Source: Triparma columacea (taxonomy: Eukaryota; Sar; Bolidophyceae; Parmales; Triparmaceae). From it: a stretch of DNA of 36,645 nt. A program made the position numbers and the translations under genes. Positions 1-8,905 of the stretch are shown here, one piece after another (within the stretch, counting starts at the first letter, position 1; every line of letters begins with the position of its first letter). The notes below the pieces were generated by a model that saw only the letters and a program-made list of their open reading frames with translations, was not told the origin of the DNA and did no database searches. The DNA lies in the NCBI GenBank assembly GCA_030267965.1, contig BRYA01000724.1:1-36645 (forward strand), written 5' to 3'.

Positions 1-1305
1 TTTGCCTCCGGCCAGATCACAGCATCCCTCCCCAACGTCGTCCCGCAAGTGTCTCTCCCTGAGAACTTCAAAGAGGTGGTGACAGCATCACAGTTCCTCA
101 ACTTTAACATGTTCACGCTCGTCCCCATGGGCTGCTTCGCAGGGGGAGGCTTCAACTTCTACGTCAAGTCTGTGGCTCTGACCATGTCTGTCGTCATGGC
201 GATCACGACACTTTCCCTCATGGCGTTCTTTAAGAAGAGGCCCAAGCTGTACACCGCTGCTATCGCCATCACGTACCTCACCCTTCCCACCATAACAACG
301 ACTGTCTTTGGTATGTTTCCTTGCGACGATTTCGACAATGGTAACTCTCGCCTCAGAAGCGACTTGAGCATTGATTGCAAAGCGGAGGGTAGGGGAGCTT
401 GGCAGGCGTACGGCTACTTGATGATAGGGATCTTCCCAGTCGGGGTGCCTTTAATGTACTGGGTCCTCCTCTACCGCATGAAGGACAGGTTGATGGGAGA
501 AGACAGGGTAAACGACGAGAAGCTCAGAGGGATATTGTTCTTGTGGGAGCCCTACAAGAAGGAGTACTGGTGGTGGGAGGTGTTCGAGACCCTGAGGAGG
601 CTCGCAATGACTGGTTTGCTTTCTACCATTGATCCAGGTTCCTTCACGCAGATCAGCAGTGGCTTGATGATGGCAAGCTTGTACACTGTCCTCCTGACTT
701 GGGCAAGGCCCTTTGCCGAGCTGAGGGACAACGTGATTGCGGTGCTTTCCGGCGTGCTTCTCATGCTGACACTTACCTCAGCATTCCTGATGAAGTCGCA
801 GAAGCTCATGGAGGACAACCATGAAGCCCTGGGAATGGGTGCAGTCTTGATCGCCGCAACGGTGCTCATAATTGTACTATTCATTGCATGGGCGTGGTAC
901 TCATTCAACGACCTTGGCACTAGCAACGGAGGAATGGCTGCAAGAGCTTTTCAAAGTTCGCTCAAGTCGAGGTCAGGAAGTAACGAAGGGGCAGGGGAGG
1001 GGATCGAATTGGGAGAGAGGAGAGGGAGCGAGTTCCCAAGTGATAACCCCATGCACGTAGAAGCTGAAACTGAGGAGGCGGGGAGGGGGGAGAAGAAGGA
1101 GGGGAAGAGTCTGAACAAGAGGTTTGAGGATGGGGTCGAGAGTAACGTCAAGATCAAGAGCGAGGGCGCAGCTACAGTATTAGCGGTAACCGAGCTCAAA
1201 CAGGATGGGGTCGAGAGTAACGTCGAGATCCAGAGCGAGGGCGCAGCTACAGTATTAGCGGTAACCGAGGTCAAAAAAAATGGGGAGAGAGGGATAATTC
1301 TATGA
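1..1305 (+). CDS. Multipass membrane protein, C-terminal part (5' end outside window)
   Basis: The frame is already open at base 1 with no ATG that must be the start, so this is the 3' part of a larger gene. The visible 434 or so residues have about seven hydrophobic segments, a short Cys-containing loop, and a charged, aromatic stretch (WEPYKKEYWWWEVFETLRR) before another hydrophobic hairpin. That WEVFE-LRR-L-TG layout is familiar from the C-terminal 7-TM region of large stramenopile surface proteins with EGF- or ephrin-receptor-like ectodomains; this is a family resemblance, not a proven assignment. The last 110 residues are a Glu/Lys-rich cytoplasmic-type tail holding two copies of a 25-residue repeat with the core EGAATVLAVTE. 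The stop is TGA at 1303-1305. The same frame stays largely open after it, see the entry at 1306-1680. The ectodomain and function cannot be judged from here. Confidence 0.75.
   Translation, partial: FASGQITASLPNVVPQVSLPENFKEVVTASQFLNFNMFTLVPMGCFAGGGFNFYVKSVALTMSVVMAITTLSLMAFFKKRPKLYTAAIAITYLTLPTITTTVFGMFPCDDFDNGNSRLRSDLSIDCKAEGRGAWQAYGYLMIGIFPVGVPLMYWVLLYRMKDRLMGEDRVNDEKLRGILFLWEPYKKEYWWWEVFETLRRLAMTGLLSTIDPGSFTQISSGLMMASLYTVLLTWARPFAELRDNVIAVLSGVLLMLTLTSAFLMKSQKLMEDNHEALGMGAVLIAATVLIIVLFIAWAWYSFNDLGTSNGGMAARAFQSSLKSRSGSNEGAGEGIELGERRGSEFPSDNPMHVEAETEEAGRGEKKEGKSLNKRFEDGVESNVKIKSEGAATVLAVTELKQDGVESNVEIQSEGAATVLAVTEVKKNGERGIIL
1129..1275 (+). repeat. Two-copy 75-bp coding repeat in the tail of the membrane protein
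   Basis: Two direct copies begin at 1129 and 1204 with a spacing of exactly 75 bp (25 codons), so the frame is kept. They differ at only a few bases. Each copy encodes a DGVESNV-EGAATVLAVTE unit. The near identity points to a recent in-frame duplication. Confidence 0.9.
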
Positions 1306-1680
1306 CACCGATTTTATATTGGAAAGTTTAGGTTTTCGTCTTGTCGTCTTGCCTCATCTTGCTATCTTCCTCCGTCTCACCTACTCAAGCTCTTATCCTT
1401 AGATAGGAGGAGTGTCTTAACGAGTGACAGCGAATATATGCTCCAGTACGAGACCTTCATTAGCTCAGACCCTATCGCCTCGTAGTCCAGGAGGTCGTCG
1501 GACATGGTGATGTTGTACGGCGCGAGTATGGCGAAGAACTTCCTGATGGAACACTAGTTATTCGTCATCAAGATGCTTAGAAGAAATTATGAGAGGCAGT
1601 TGAAGAATATGCCGGTTAACACAAGGGTGGTCAGGCAACAGCAGTACGAAGACCCCATTCCTTGGACCGCCGCCAGTTAA
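1306..1680 (+). pseudogene. Possible decayed 3' extension of the membrane-protein gene
   Basis: The frame used by the upstream gene continues past its TGA for 125 codons and is broken only by TAG at 1483-1485 and TAG at 1555-1557 before ending at TAA 1678-1680. The last stretch (about 1558-1677) has a protein-like composition with segments such as MLRRNYERQLKNMPVNTRVV and QQQYEDPIPW. Random sequence of this composition would be expected to hold about six stops. It could be a relic of a longer cytoplasmic tail, an alternative 3' exon, or chance. No other gene is seen between 1306 and 1748. Confidence 0.3.
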
Positions 1681-1748
1681 ATCACAGCATTTCTTAAAAG
1701 ATGTACTGCATTCATAATAACCCTAATTCTCCCCACCCACCATCCCCC

Positions 1749-3140
1749 TCACTCAAAGTTGCCCATCTTCCAGCCTGCTTGTTTCATAATTTCCGCAACC
1801 CCTCCTCCCGTTACCTCCACCCCACTCCCGAACACTCCCCCACCTCCCTTCTTCCTCTCAACGCTCGCGTTCGCCACTATGTTATCGCTCTGGTTCCTCT
1901 CAGGTACATCGTAAGCGACGTCTACCCCCTTACCCGCAGCCTCCTTCACGAGCTCAAAGGCCCTCTGGTTCATGGTGTTACCCCCTATCTCCAGAACCTC
2001 CATCCTCCCCCCCCCCTCCTTCCCCCCTGTGTCCGCTGCCGCTTGGAGCACTCTATTTACGACTTCGCTAGGGAGGTTGTTACCCCCGAGGTCAAGGACC
2101 CTCCACCTACCCTCCTTAAGCCCTACCTCAACAGCCTTCAACCACTCCTCCCTCCCGCCCGCCTCGTCTCCCCACCAGCCGGCCTTGCAGTCCCCGAGTC
2201 TACCCCCGAAGAACCTGAGGACTTCCACCCCCTCAAAACTAAGCACTTTTACAACATTCCCAACCTCCCACTCCCCAAGCTTGACATCACTTAAATCGAC
2301 TTCCCCAAACGTCCCCCCCCTCTCGATTGCCTCCACGAGTTCACCCTGTACCTCCCCGAGTTCAAGTCCCTGAATTTTGATAACGTCAAGTCCCTCCAAG
2401 TCAAGGTCCTTAAAAGTGCCTCTCTCAACTTTCCCGGAGACAGTTTTACCCGCATTTAAAACCCCTCCCCTAAACCCCTCAATCACGCGTCTAAGGGACC
2501 TACTAGTCATCTTACAACCGTTCACGTTCAAACTCTTAATCCCCCCCAACCCCGTCGGTAGCACGACCTCACCGTCAAATTCAGAGAATTTGTTATCCCT
2601 AAAAGCCACCACCTCACACCCCTCCCCAAATGCAACCCTTCCAAATTCCAACCCCGTCTCGCTAAGGTCAACATTCTTAAACGTGATAGCCCCAGAGAAT
2701 TCGAGTCCTAAGTTCCTGCTAAAGTCCACCTCCTCAACGTTTGGGAATTTCCTCACCACGTCCCCATTGTTTATTCCCGTCAGCCCCTTATCGCACAGGT
2801 TAATATACTTCACAGTATCGCATTGCGTCCCGTTTTCAAGTACTATGTTAAGGCCTTTAGACTTCATTGTTGTGTCCCCGATGTTTAGGTGTGTTACTGA
2901 GGCGTTTTTCGTAGTGCTTAAGGCTACGCCCCAGGATTTGGGGTCGTATAATCTCTTTGTGCCTACGTTTACGTCGGTTAGGTGGCCTTGGGATATTATA
3001 TTGAGGAGGTGAGTCTCGTTGGGTTGGGACCATGTCTTTATTGGGAGGATTGTTATGGATGTTATTGGTTTTGTTGTCGATTTGGACTCATCAATACGAC
3101 GTAGGAGTGGTGATGATGATCTATTACCCCAAGCTGACAT
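1749..3140 (-). CDS. Leucine-rich repeat (RNI-like) protein
   Basis: Intronless, 463 residues from the ATG at 3140. The frame extends 24 codons further 5' but only with a TTG, so the ATG encoding MSAWGNRSSS is preferred. Residues from about 85 on show irregular leucine-rich repeats of the ribonuclease-inhibitor/RanGAP style: VTHLNIGDT, VKYINLCDKGL, VEEVDFSRNLGLEF, FKNVDLSETGLEF, IKSLNVNGCKM, FGEVDLSDVKL, WRVLDLGGNNL, MEVLEIGGN. No signal peptide, membrane segment or enzymatic domain follows, so a cytoplasmic protein-binding scaffold is the likely role. The partner is unknown. It is divergent from the DDX56 gene, with 586 bp between the two start codons. Confidence 0.75.
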   Translation of the reverse strand: MSAWGNRSSSPLLRRIDESKSTTKPITSITILPIKTWSQPNETHLLNIISQGHLTDVNVGTKRLYDPKSWGVALSTTKNASVTHLNIGDTTMKSKGLNIVLENGTQCDTVKYINLCDKGLTGINNGDVVRKFPNVEEVDFSRNLGLEFSGAITFKNVDLSETGLEFGRVAFGEGCEVVAFRDNKFSEFDGEVVLPTGLGGIKSLNVNGCKMTSRSLRRVIEGFRGGVLNAGKTVSGKVERGTFKDLDLEGLDVIKIQGLELGEVQGELVEAIERGGTFGEVDLSDVKLGEWEVGNVVKVLSFEGVEVLRFFGGRLGDCKAGWWGDEAGGREEWLKAVEVGLKEGRWRVLDLGGNNLPSEVVNRVLQAAADTGGKEGGGRMEVLEIGGNTMNQRAFELVKEAAGKGVDVAYDVPERNQSDNIVANASVERKKGGGGVFGSGVEVTGGGVAEIMKQAGWKMGNFE

Positions 3141-3726
3141 TTCAAAGCCTTTTTGGTGAGACTTGATTTCGTGGTGGAACAAAAGGAAGAAAGCAAAGAA
3201 GATGAGGACCAATGTTATTTTGGAGTTTGGTCCGGTCCGGTCTTGGTGTGTGAGTATTTTTATCCGGTCCGGTCTGGTCCCGTCCTGATCGGTCCTTACC
3301 GGTCCTTACCCGGACCGGCGTGAATTCAGCAAAAAAAGAAAAATAAAGGAACCAACTTTTGTCCACTGGGTCCACAAAATAGAATTTCGGCGCAGGGTGC
3401 CTACCACGAGTACTACGTGGAGTCTACCTACATATTTATTTTTGTGTACTGTTTTGGTCCTCAAATTTGTGCATGGACAAAAAGTTGGACCTTCCAAATC
3501 CTTCTTTGCCCCTGTCCCTGCTCCACCATCCTTTTCCTTCCTTCCTGGCATTTAGTTTTCCCTTCTTTCACATCTTTACAATTATAATATCACACACTTC
3601 TACCATATTAATCAATAAACGTACAACAACTACAAACCTAGTGCATAATTGTAACCCAAACATCCTCCAAAACCAATTACCCACACCCCTCATCGCTCCT
3701 TCCGCCACTGGTCTCCTATTCTTCTT
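3141..3726. promoter_or_regulatory. Shared 5' region between LRR gene and DDX56 gene
   Basis: This 586-bp stretch lies between two divergent start codons and should hold both promoters and 5' UTRs. Its only clear structure is the CCGGTCC-rich repeat at 3229-3318. The 3420-3720 part is AT-rich and then C/T-rich just before the helicase ATG. No TATA box stands out. No gene is seen in it. Confidence 0.5.
3229..3318. repeat. CCGGTCC-rich imperfect repeat
   Basis: The motif GGTCC/CCGGT recurs about eight times in 90 bp (GGTCCGGTCCGG, TCCGGTCCGGTCTGG, CGGTCCTTACC twice). One copy is inverted (GGACCGG at 3312-3318), so CCGG-centred hairpins are possible. It is in the divergent promoter region; it could be a binding-site cluster or a simple minisatellite. 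Confidence 0.75.
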
Positions 3727-5664
3727 ATGTCAACTCCAACCCCCTTCCAAGAGCTAGGCTCAACCCTCGGTCTATCTACGGCGCTTTTAAAATCACTTTC
3801 CCGTCTATCTTATGTCTACGCACTCCCAATACAGACAGCTTCACTCTCTGTAATTCTAGATGAGGGTAGGGACGTCGTGTTGAACAGTAGGACAGGTACG
3901 GGTAAGACTGTTGCTTACATGCTCCCCGTCCTCGAGAAGATTCTCCGCACCCAGAACAAGCCAGGCGAGAGCGCAGACTCAGGCACCTCAACAAAGTGTA
4001 TAATCCTCCTCCCAACAACAGACCTAGCCGACCAGACAGCCTCAGTCCTAAAGTCCCTAACCTACTACTGCAGCGACATCGTAACATCCTGCAAGCTCGA
4101 CCGCAGTAATTCCCCCCAGACCCGTTCCCTCCTCCTCGACGGTGCCACTGTAGTGATTGGTACACCCGGTACTTTCGTACACTTCAAGTCGGACCTAAAC
4201 CTCACCTCCTGCGAGACAGTCGTCGTTGACGAGGCCGACCTTATGCTTAGCCATGGTTACGGTGACGACCTTAAAGTGATAACGAAGTCCATGGTTCCCA
4301 GTATAACCCAGGGTGTAATGGTAACTGCGACGATGGGTGGGGACGTCGGGAAACTGAAGAAGTTCATGCTTAACAAACCTGCTGTTATCAAAGTAAAGGA
4401 CGACAGGAAGGCCGGTACACTCAAGCAGTTCTACCTAACAGTCCCCTCCGCCGACAAGGGTCTCGTCCTTTACGTGTTCCTAAAGCTAGGTGTAGTGAAG
4501 CAGCCTTGCATAGTGTTCTGCAACGACGTTGAGACCTGCTATAGGGTCAAGCTGCTGCTGGAGCAGTTCGGGATGAGGGCGGGCGTGGTTAACGGGAACA
4601 TGCCGGGGAACGTTAGGAGGAAGGTCGTGGAGAAATTTAACGACGATGGGGGGGTATTGGTGGTTACCGATTTGGAGGATGGGGAGGGGGAGAAAGAAGA
4701 GGAAGAGGAGGACGAAGGGGACAGCGACGAGGAAGGGGTGGAGGAGGGGAAGAAGGAGGGCAAGGGTAAGGAAGAAGGGTCCGGCGAGGACGACGAGGAG
4801 GACGAGGATGGCGAGGACGAGCCCGCTCTCACCGCCACGGAAAAGTCTACCTCCGCAACCGGATTCGCCCTCGGACGCGGGGTCGACTTCAAAAGAGTCC
4901 AGTTCGTCATTAACTACGACCTACCTCCAACGTCAGACTCCTACACCCACCGCGTCGGCCGCACCGCCCGCGCTGGAAAGTCCGGCGTTGCTCTGACGCT
5001 CGTTTCGAAGGGCTCGGCTGACGACGACAGGCTGCTGAGTAAAATTCAGGAAACCCAGCCGCCTCTACCGATGCAGAGGGCCCTCGACGACCTAACCACT
5101 GCTCAGGAGTTCGCTCCCCAGCCTGCGCCCCTCAGTTTCGACCTTAAGGAGATAGAGGGTTTCAGGTACAGGGTAGACGACGTGAAGCGTGCCGTAACCA
5201 AGGTCAGGGTCGTCGAGACAATGAAGAGGGAGCTCAAGGACGCCATGCTAAGCAGCGACCGGCTGAGGTCACACTTCGAGGAGAACCCGGCGGATTTGCA
5301 GATGCTGCAACACGATAAGAACAGGAGTGAGGGGAGGGTGCAGACACACCTTAAACATGTACCGGGGTACCTGCTACCGAAGGGGATGCAGGTGGCGAAA
5401 CAGGAGAAGAGGAAGAGGAGGAGGGGAGGGGGGGGGGGAAAGGAGGGAAGAAACAAGGGGAACGACCCGTTGCAAAGCTACGGTGAGGAGGAGGGGGGGA
5501 CGGAGGAGAAAAAGGCAAAGATATCAGAGAAGAACAGAGTGTTCCTAGACACGAGCGACGACGTTGGGAAGAGTACGAGCGGGAGGAACAAGTGGAAAAT
5601 GAAAAGAGGGAAAGGGAAATGGAGCAAGAAATACGACCCGACTAAAGATAGGGGGAAGAAATAA
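3727..5664 (+). CDS. DDX56: DEAD-box RNA helicase, DDX56/Dbp9 family
   Basis: Intronless, 645 residues from ATG. ATP-dependent RNA helicase of the nucleolus, needed in the family for 60S ribosomal subunit assembly. Motifs in order: Q-motif region near residue 7-40, motif I SRTGTGKT (54-61), Ia LLPTTDLADQ, Ib GTPGT, II VVVDEADLML, III VTATMG (SAT replaced by TAT), V LGRGVDFKRV, VI HRVGRTARAG. The family marker is the C-terminal block EIEGFRYRVDDVKRAVTK followed by HFEENPADLQMLQHD and HVPGYLLP, which matches DDX56/Dbp9. Between VVTDLEDG and motif V sits an insert of about 55 residues, almost all Glu, Asp, Lys and Gly; Dbp9 proteins are known to vary here. The last 80 residues are very basic and low in complexity, typical for a nucleolar protein. 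It converges on the PHD gene, leaving 137 bp between the stops. Confidence 0.95.
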   Translation: MSTPTPFQELGSTLGLSTALLKSLSRLSYVYALPIQTASLSVILDEGRDVVLNSRTGTGKTVAYMLPVLEKILRTQNKPGESADSGTSTKCIILLPTTDLADQTASVLKSLTYYCSDIVTSCKLDRSNSPQTRSLLLDGATVVIGTPGTFVHFKSDLNLTSCETVVVDEADLMLSHGYGDDLKVITKSMVPSITQGVMVTATMGGDVGKLKKFMLNKPAVIKVKDDRKAGTLKQFYLTVPSADKGLVLYVFLKLGVVKQPCIVFCNDVETCYRVKLLLEQFGMRAGVVNGNMPGNVRRKVVEKFNDDGGVLVVTDLEDGEGEKEEEEEDEGDSDEEGVEEGKKEGKGKEEGSGEDDEEDEDGEDEPALTATEKSTSATGFALGRGVDFKRVQFVINYDLPPTSDSYTHRVGRTARAGKSGVALTLVSKGSADDDRLLSKIQETQPPLPMQRALDDLTTAQEFAPQPAPLSFDLKEIEGFRYRVDDVKRAVTKVRVVETMKRELKDAMLSSDRLRSHFEENPADLQMLQHDKNRSEGRVQTHLKHVPGYLLPKGMQVAKQEKRKRRRGGGGGKEGRNKGNDPLQSYGEEEGGTEEKKAKISEKNRVFLDTSDDVGKSTSGRNKWKMKRGKGKWSKKYDPTKDRGKK

Positions 5665-5801
5665 AAAAGGAGGGAGAAAAACGGGGGAGGGGGGGAAGAA
5701 CGGGAACGGGGGGAGAAGGCAACACAAAATACGACGTTGTTATATTTGCAAAAGAAAAACGCAGCACGAGCATTTTATTGTACACTGAAGTAGGCCCCCC
5801 T

Positions 5802-7651
5802 TCACTTGGTTGTCTTCCCGTCTAGTGACTTACACGCAAAGAACGACCTTCCGCCCTCAATTTCCACCCTAACCTTTCTAACGTTCGCGTTCCTTGGCGA
5901 GGGGACGTCTTGGATAGACGCTGTGGTCATGGGTTGATGATGAGGATAGGTGGAGGCAATTGAGGGAGAACGACGAGGAGGAAATGGAGGAGGGAGGGGA
6001 ATACAAACGGAACAGTGGAAGCTAAACGCACGAGCGGGTGGGCGGGGGGGGGGGGGGGAGGGGGCGAACGGGTGTACCACGGGAGATATGGGGGTGAGGA
6101 AGGGAGGAGCTGTCGCGATGTGCTTAGGCAATCCATTTCGCCGAGATACAAAAAGAGCTCACCTTTCACCCTTCCCAATATCCTCCAAGTCTCGTCTAAC
6201 GCAGAACGTGCACTCCGCCCTCTCGCACGAGTCGCAGCACAGGAGGGTCCCCCCCTCCGCGCAGATGTGGCACTTGTTCTCGTTTTTGTCTCCCTTCTTA
6301 CGCTCGTTCTTCTTGAGCTCCCCCTGGCAGTCGGCGCACATGTAGTCCCAGTTTGCGACCTCACCGTCGTTAGTGGTGGAGGAGGATGACACGCAGGCGC
6401 CGTGGGCGACGCGGGGACAACCGATGCAGCACATTAGCTCACCGTCCCCGAAGCAGATGTGGCAGACGTCGTCCCAGCTTGCGAGAAAGGAGGAGAGTGA
6501 CACGGAGAACGAGAGGTGAGAAGTGCAGAGGGTTGTGAGAAAAACGCAAACACACACGTTCTCGCTCGTCGTACTCTCACCTATCATCGCTGTTCTTACG
6601 TTTTTTAGACGCGAGTGCCTCTCTCCCCGTGTACGGCGGTTTGTAGCACTGGTTCAGTAGCTCGAAAGGGAGAGCGAAAGAAACACGGAACTTGGTCGGA
6701 CGCGTAGATGCAAAATCCCTTTGCACATCCTGCGATGAGGACGGTGAAGAGGAAAGCGACAAGAAAGGCGGGTAAGGAACTTAGGTTAAGTGCGATGTGT
6801 GTCATCTTCCCCTCCCTGCGATCACGAACCTTCCACTCCTGGGGTATTTCCTCGGTTCCAGGAGACGGGATTACAAGGAAGGGGTTCGTGTAGAAATCCT
6901 CAACTAAACATAGGTCCTTGATAACTTCCTCGAGGTCGGTAGTGTTCTCATGCAGCGTGCTACCGTTTGGCGAGAGGGTCGTCCAGATAGACTGACCAAA
7001 GAGTTGGTGATTGCAAATTACTGTGGGCATGAGCTCGTCAACGCACGGCTCTAAGTTGGACGTCTGGGCAGCCCGGAGGAGGAGGGTGAGGTATTCGCAC
7101 GAGAGCATCGTTCCGGGACATGGAGTTGGTCGGGAGCTAGCGTAGAACACTGTGTAATCAATGAAAGAGAGACGGGCTTTCGCTGGGAGGGGACTAATAA
7201 AGTCAATGGTAATCCCACCATTCAGTAACGACTCAACATCAAGTTCCCAGCTCAGTGAAGTGATCTCCCTCGTGTCAAGGGGAGGCTTGGTTTTGCTTCC
7301 GCTCTTTGGGATGATAAAAGGAGGGAGGATTCTCACATTCAGGGACTGGGTGTCGATTGAGATTGGTATAATTTGGAGGTCGAATGTTAGAGTCAAGAGT
7401 AAATCAGGAGCTCGCTCGCCATCTACTTCACACATAAAGCAGTAGTCGACAGTGATTGATGAAGCAGCGATGGAGGAAGCTGTTTTGAAGATGGGGTCGG
7501 TGGCAGTCTCAATTTCTTTAGTTGAAATTTTCTTTCGTTGAGCCGCATGAAGCTCTAAAAACGACGGATTTCGAATCCATTGGGGTGTATCAAGTGACCC
7601 TAACCCCAAATTTCTAACCGCTTTGATTGTTGGAGGGTAAATTAGAAACAT
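5802..7651 (-). CDS. PHD-finger protein with unknown N-terminal domain (4 exons)
   Basis: My exon model is 7651-6830, 6729-6581, 6477-6170 and 5920-5802, giving 465 residues. Introns are 100, 103 and 249 bp with GT-AG ends, and the 100-bp one has a clear pyrimidine tract before CAG at 6730-6732. Residues 1-274 are a domain I do not recognise, rich in Leu, Ser and Thr with scattered Cys. A linker with KKRKN, a possible nuclear signal, precedes a complete C4HC3 PHD finger (CHIC, CCIGC, VAH, GAC, CADC). A second zinc-binding segment follows (CHIC, CCDSC, ECTFC) that resembles an extended PHD or ADD-type half. Histone-tail reading in the nucleus is the usual PHD role. Without splicing, the 7651 frame would seem to end in a hydrophobic segment; that piece is the intron. 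The third intron needs the slightly weak donor GTGAAA at 6169. Confidence 0.7.
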
Positions 7652-7778
7652 CTCCCAATTTCATTTTCCTCTCCAAATCAGTGAGCCCTCATTTTCAAGT
7701 TTCCCCTCGTTTCCGTTTCCATCTCAGCCGGTCAATTTACTTCACTTATCTCGCTGTTCCATTCATTCGGCTCTAAAT
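7652..7778. promoter_or_regulatory. 127-bp divergent promoter, PHD gene / SFT2 gene
   Basis: Only 127 bp separate the two divergent ATGs, so both promoters must lie here or overlap the opposite 5' UTRs. No TATA-like element stands out; the C/T-rich blocks near 7700-7760 are the only visible bias. Confidence 0.45.
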
Positions 7779-8806
7779 ATGGGAAAACTTGCATCAATAA
7801 GTGAGTTTTTGGACGAAATAGGGCAGAGATAAGGGACAAGTGATTGATAAACCATCCAAACAACAAGAGCGAGGCGTGGTGGCCAGGGTGCATTTTATCT
7901 TCAACCTCTACTCTCTTTGATCCATACCTAAGCTATAACCCTCCCCCATCACGAACCAAACACTAACCCACCTTCGCAATTCCAACAGGGCGATCAGTAG
8001 GGCTAGAGACTGAGGAGGAGCAGAATGATTCAATCTGCCCAAAGATGACATACTCTCAAAGACTTTACGGCTTCGTCTGCTGTTTTGTCGTCGGGTAAGT
8101 GGAACATACGTGGCTCGGGGGACTCGCTATCGACTGTCTTTCAATGTTAATACGATCACATAGCTGGCCTTTGCAGCAAAACCTGTCAAGCTGGAGACAT
8201 TTTAGTAGTGCATTCGTCACGGATAAATCTAAAGCCTTTGGTCTGACCCCCCCATCCCGCCCTCCCTCCCCTCCCTCCTGTTTCCAGCTGGTGCCTCACC
8301 ATCCTCTCCTTCTCCCGTTTCATATCTCTAGTTCAGGGCAACCCAATCCCGTTTGTCGTCATGTACACGCTAGGGAACTTCCTGGCGATCCTCTCGAGTA
8401 TGTTCCTTGCGGGTCCGAAGAGACAGTGGAAGGTAAGCAGAGGTGTGGATACTGGCAAAGTGCGTTGAAGCGAGCTTCACAAAAAAACGAATCGCAAGAC
8501 AAATATGATGCACTTGGGGGTTGTTGTGTGTTGCTAACGCGGCCTCACCGCTTCGCCTTATCCACCCAGAAAATGACCTCCGACAGCAGGCTTGGTATCT
8601 CCATATGTTACGTAATCTCCATGGTCGGAACAATCGTCGTCGCCTTCGTCCCCATGGACATAGGAGTCTCACTACCGCTTCTCCTTGTCTTGATCATCGT
8701 ACAGTTCTGCTGCATGATTTGGTACTCACTAAGCTATATACCGTACGGGAGGGCCACGGCTAAGACATGCATGAAGAATATGTGCGGCGGGGGGGGGGGC
8801 GTTTGA
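7779..8806 (+). CDS. SFT2: SFT2-family vesicle transport protein (4 exons)
   Basis: Exons 7779-7800, 7989-8094, 8288-8432 and 8570-8806 join to 170 codons (169 residues) with no frame break; all introns are GT-AG. SFT2 is a four-TM Golgi protein involved in retrograde endosome-to-Golgi vesicle fusion. Matches to the family are strong: RLYGFVCCFVVGW at TM1, NPIPFVVMYTLGNFLAILSS at TM2, FLAGPKRQWKKM in the loop, and WYSLSYIPYGR near the C-terminus after TM4. The first exon is only 22 nt and encodes MGKLASI; it was chosen because the donor AA/GTGAGT and the acceptor at 7988 restore the usual acidic SFT2 N-terminus (ETEEEQND). The C-terminal poly-Gly (GGGGGV) is set by an 11-G run just before the stop, so its exact length is sensitive to sequencing error. 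Confidence 0.9.
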
Positions 8807-8905
8807 AAGGAGGGACTTTTTGAGTTTGTGATTGTGACCAAAAAATTAAAAATGAAAGATTATTGCATTTCTGCCAACGCGCTAATCTCCGCCCACTTAA
8901 AACCA

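Noticed and set aside
3141..3212. Hydrophobic N-terminal extension of the LRR protein
   Set aside because: It would need a TTG start; a eukaryotic gene should start at the ATG at 3140.
4539..4910. Antisense Ser/Pro-rich reading frame opposite the DDX56 acidic insert
   Set aside because: It is the mirror of a GA-rich coding stretch and has no independent coding signal.
6045..6062. G run of about 14 bases
   Set aside because: It falls in the 249-bp intron of the PHD gene and needs no special explanation, though it may hide a length error.
6605..6730. C-terminal membrane segment of the PHD-gene N-terminal exon
   Set aside because: The hydrophobic residues come from a pyrimidine-rich intron end; splicing 6829 to 6730 removes them and keeps the frame into the PHD exon.
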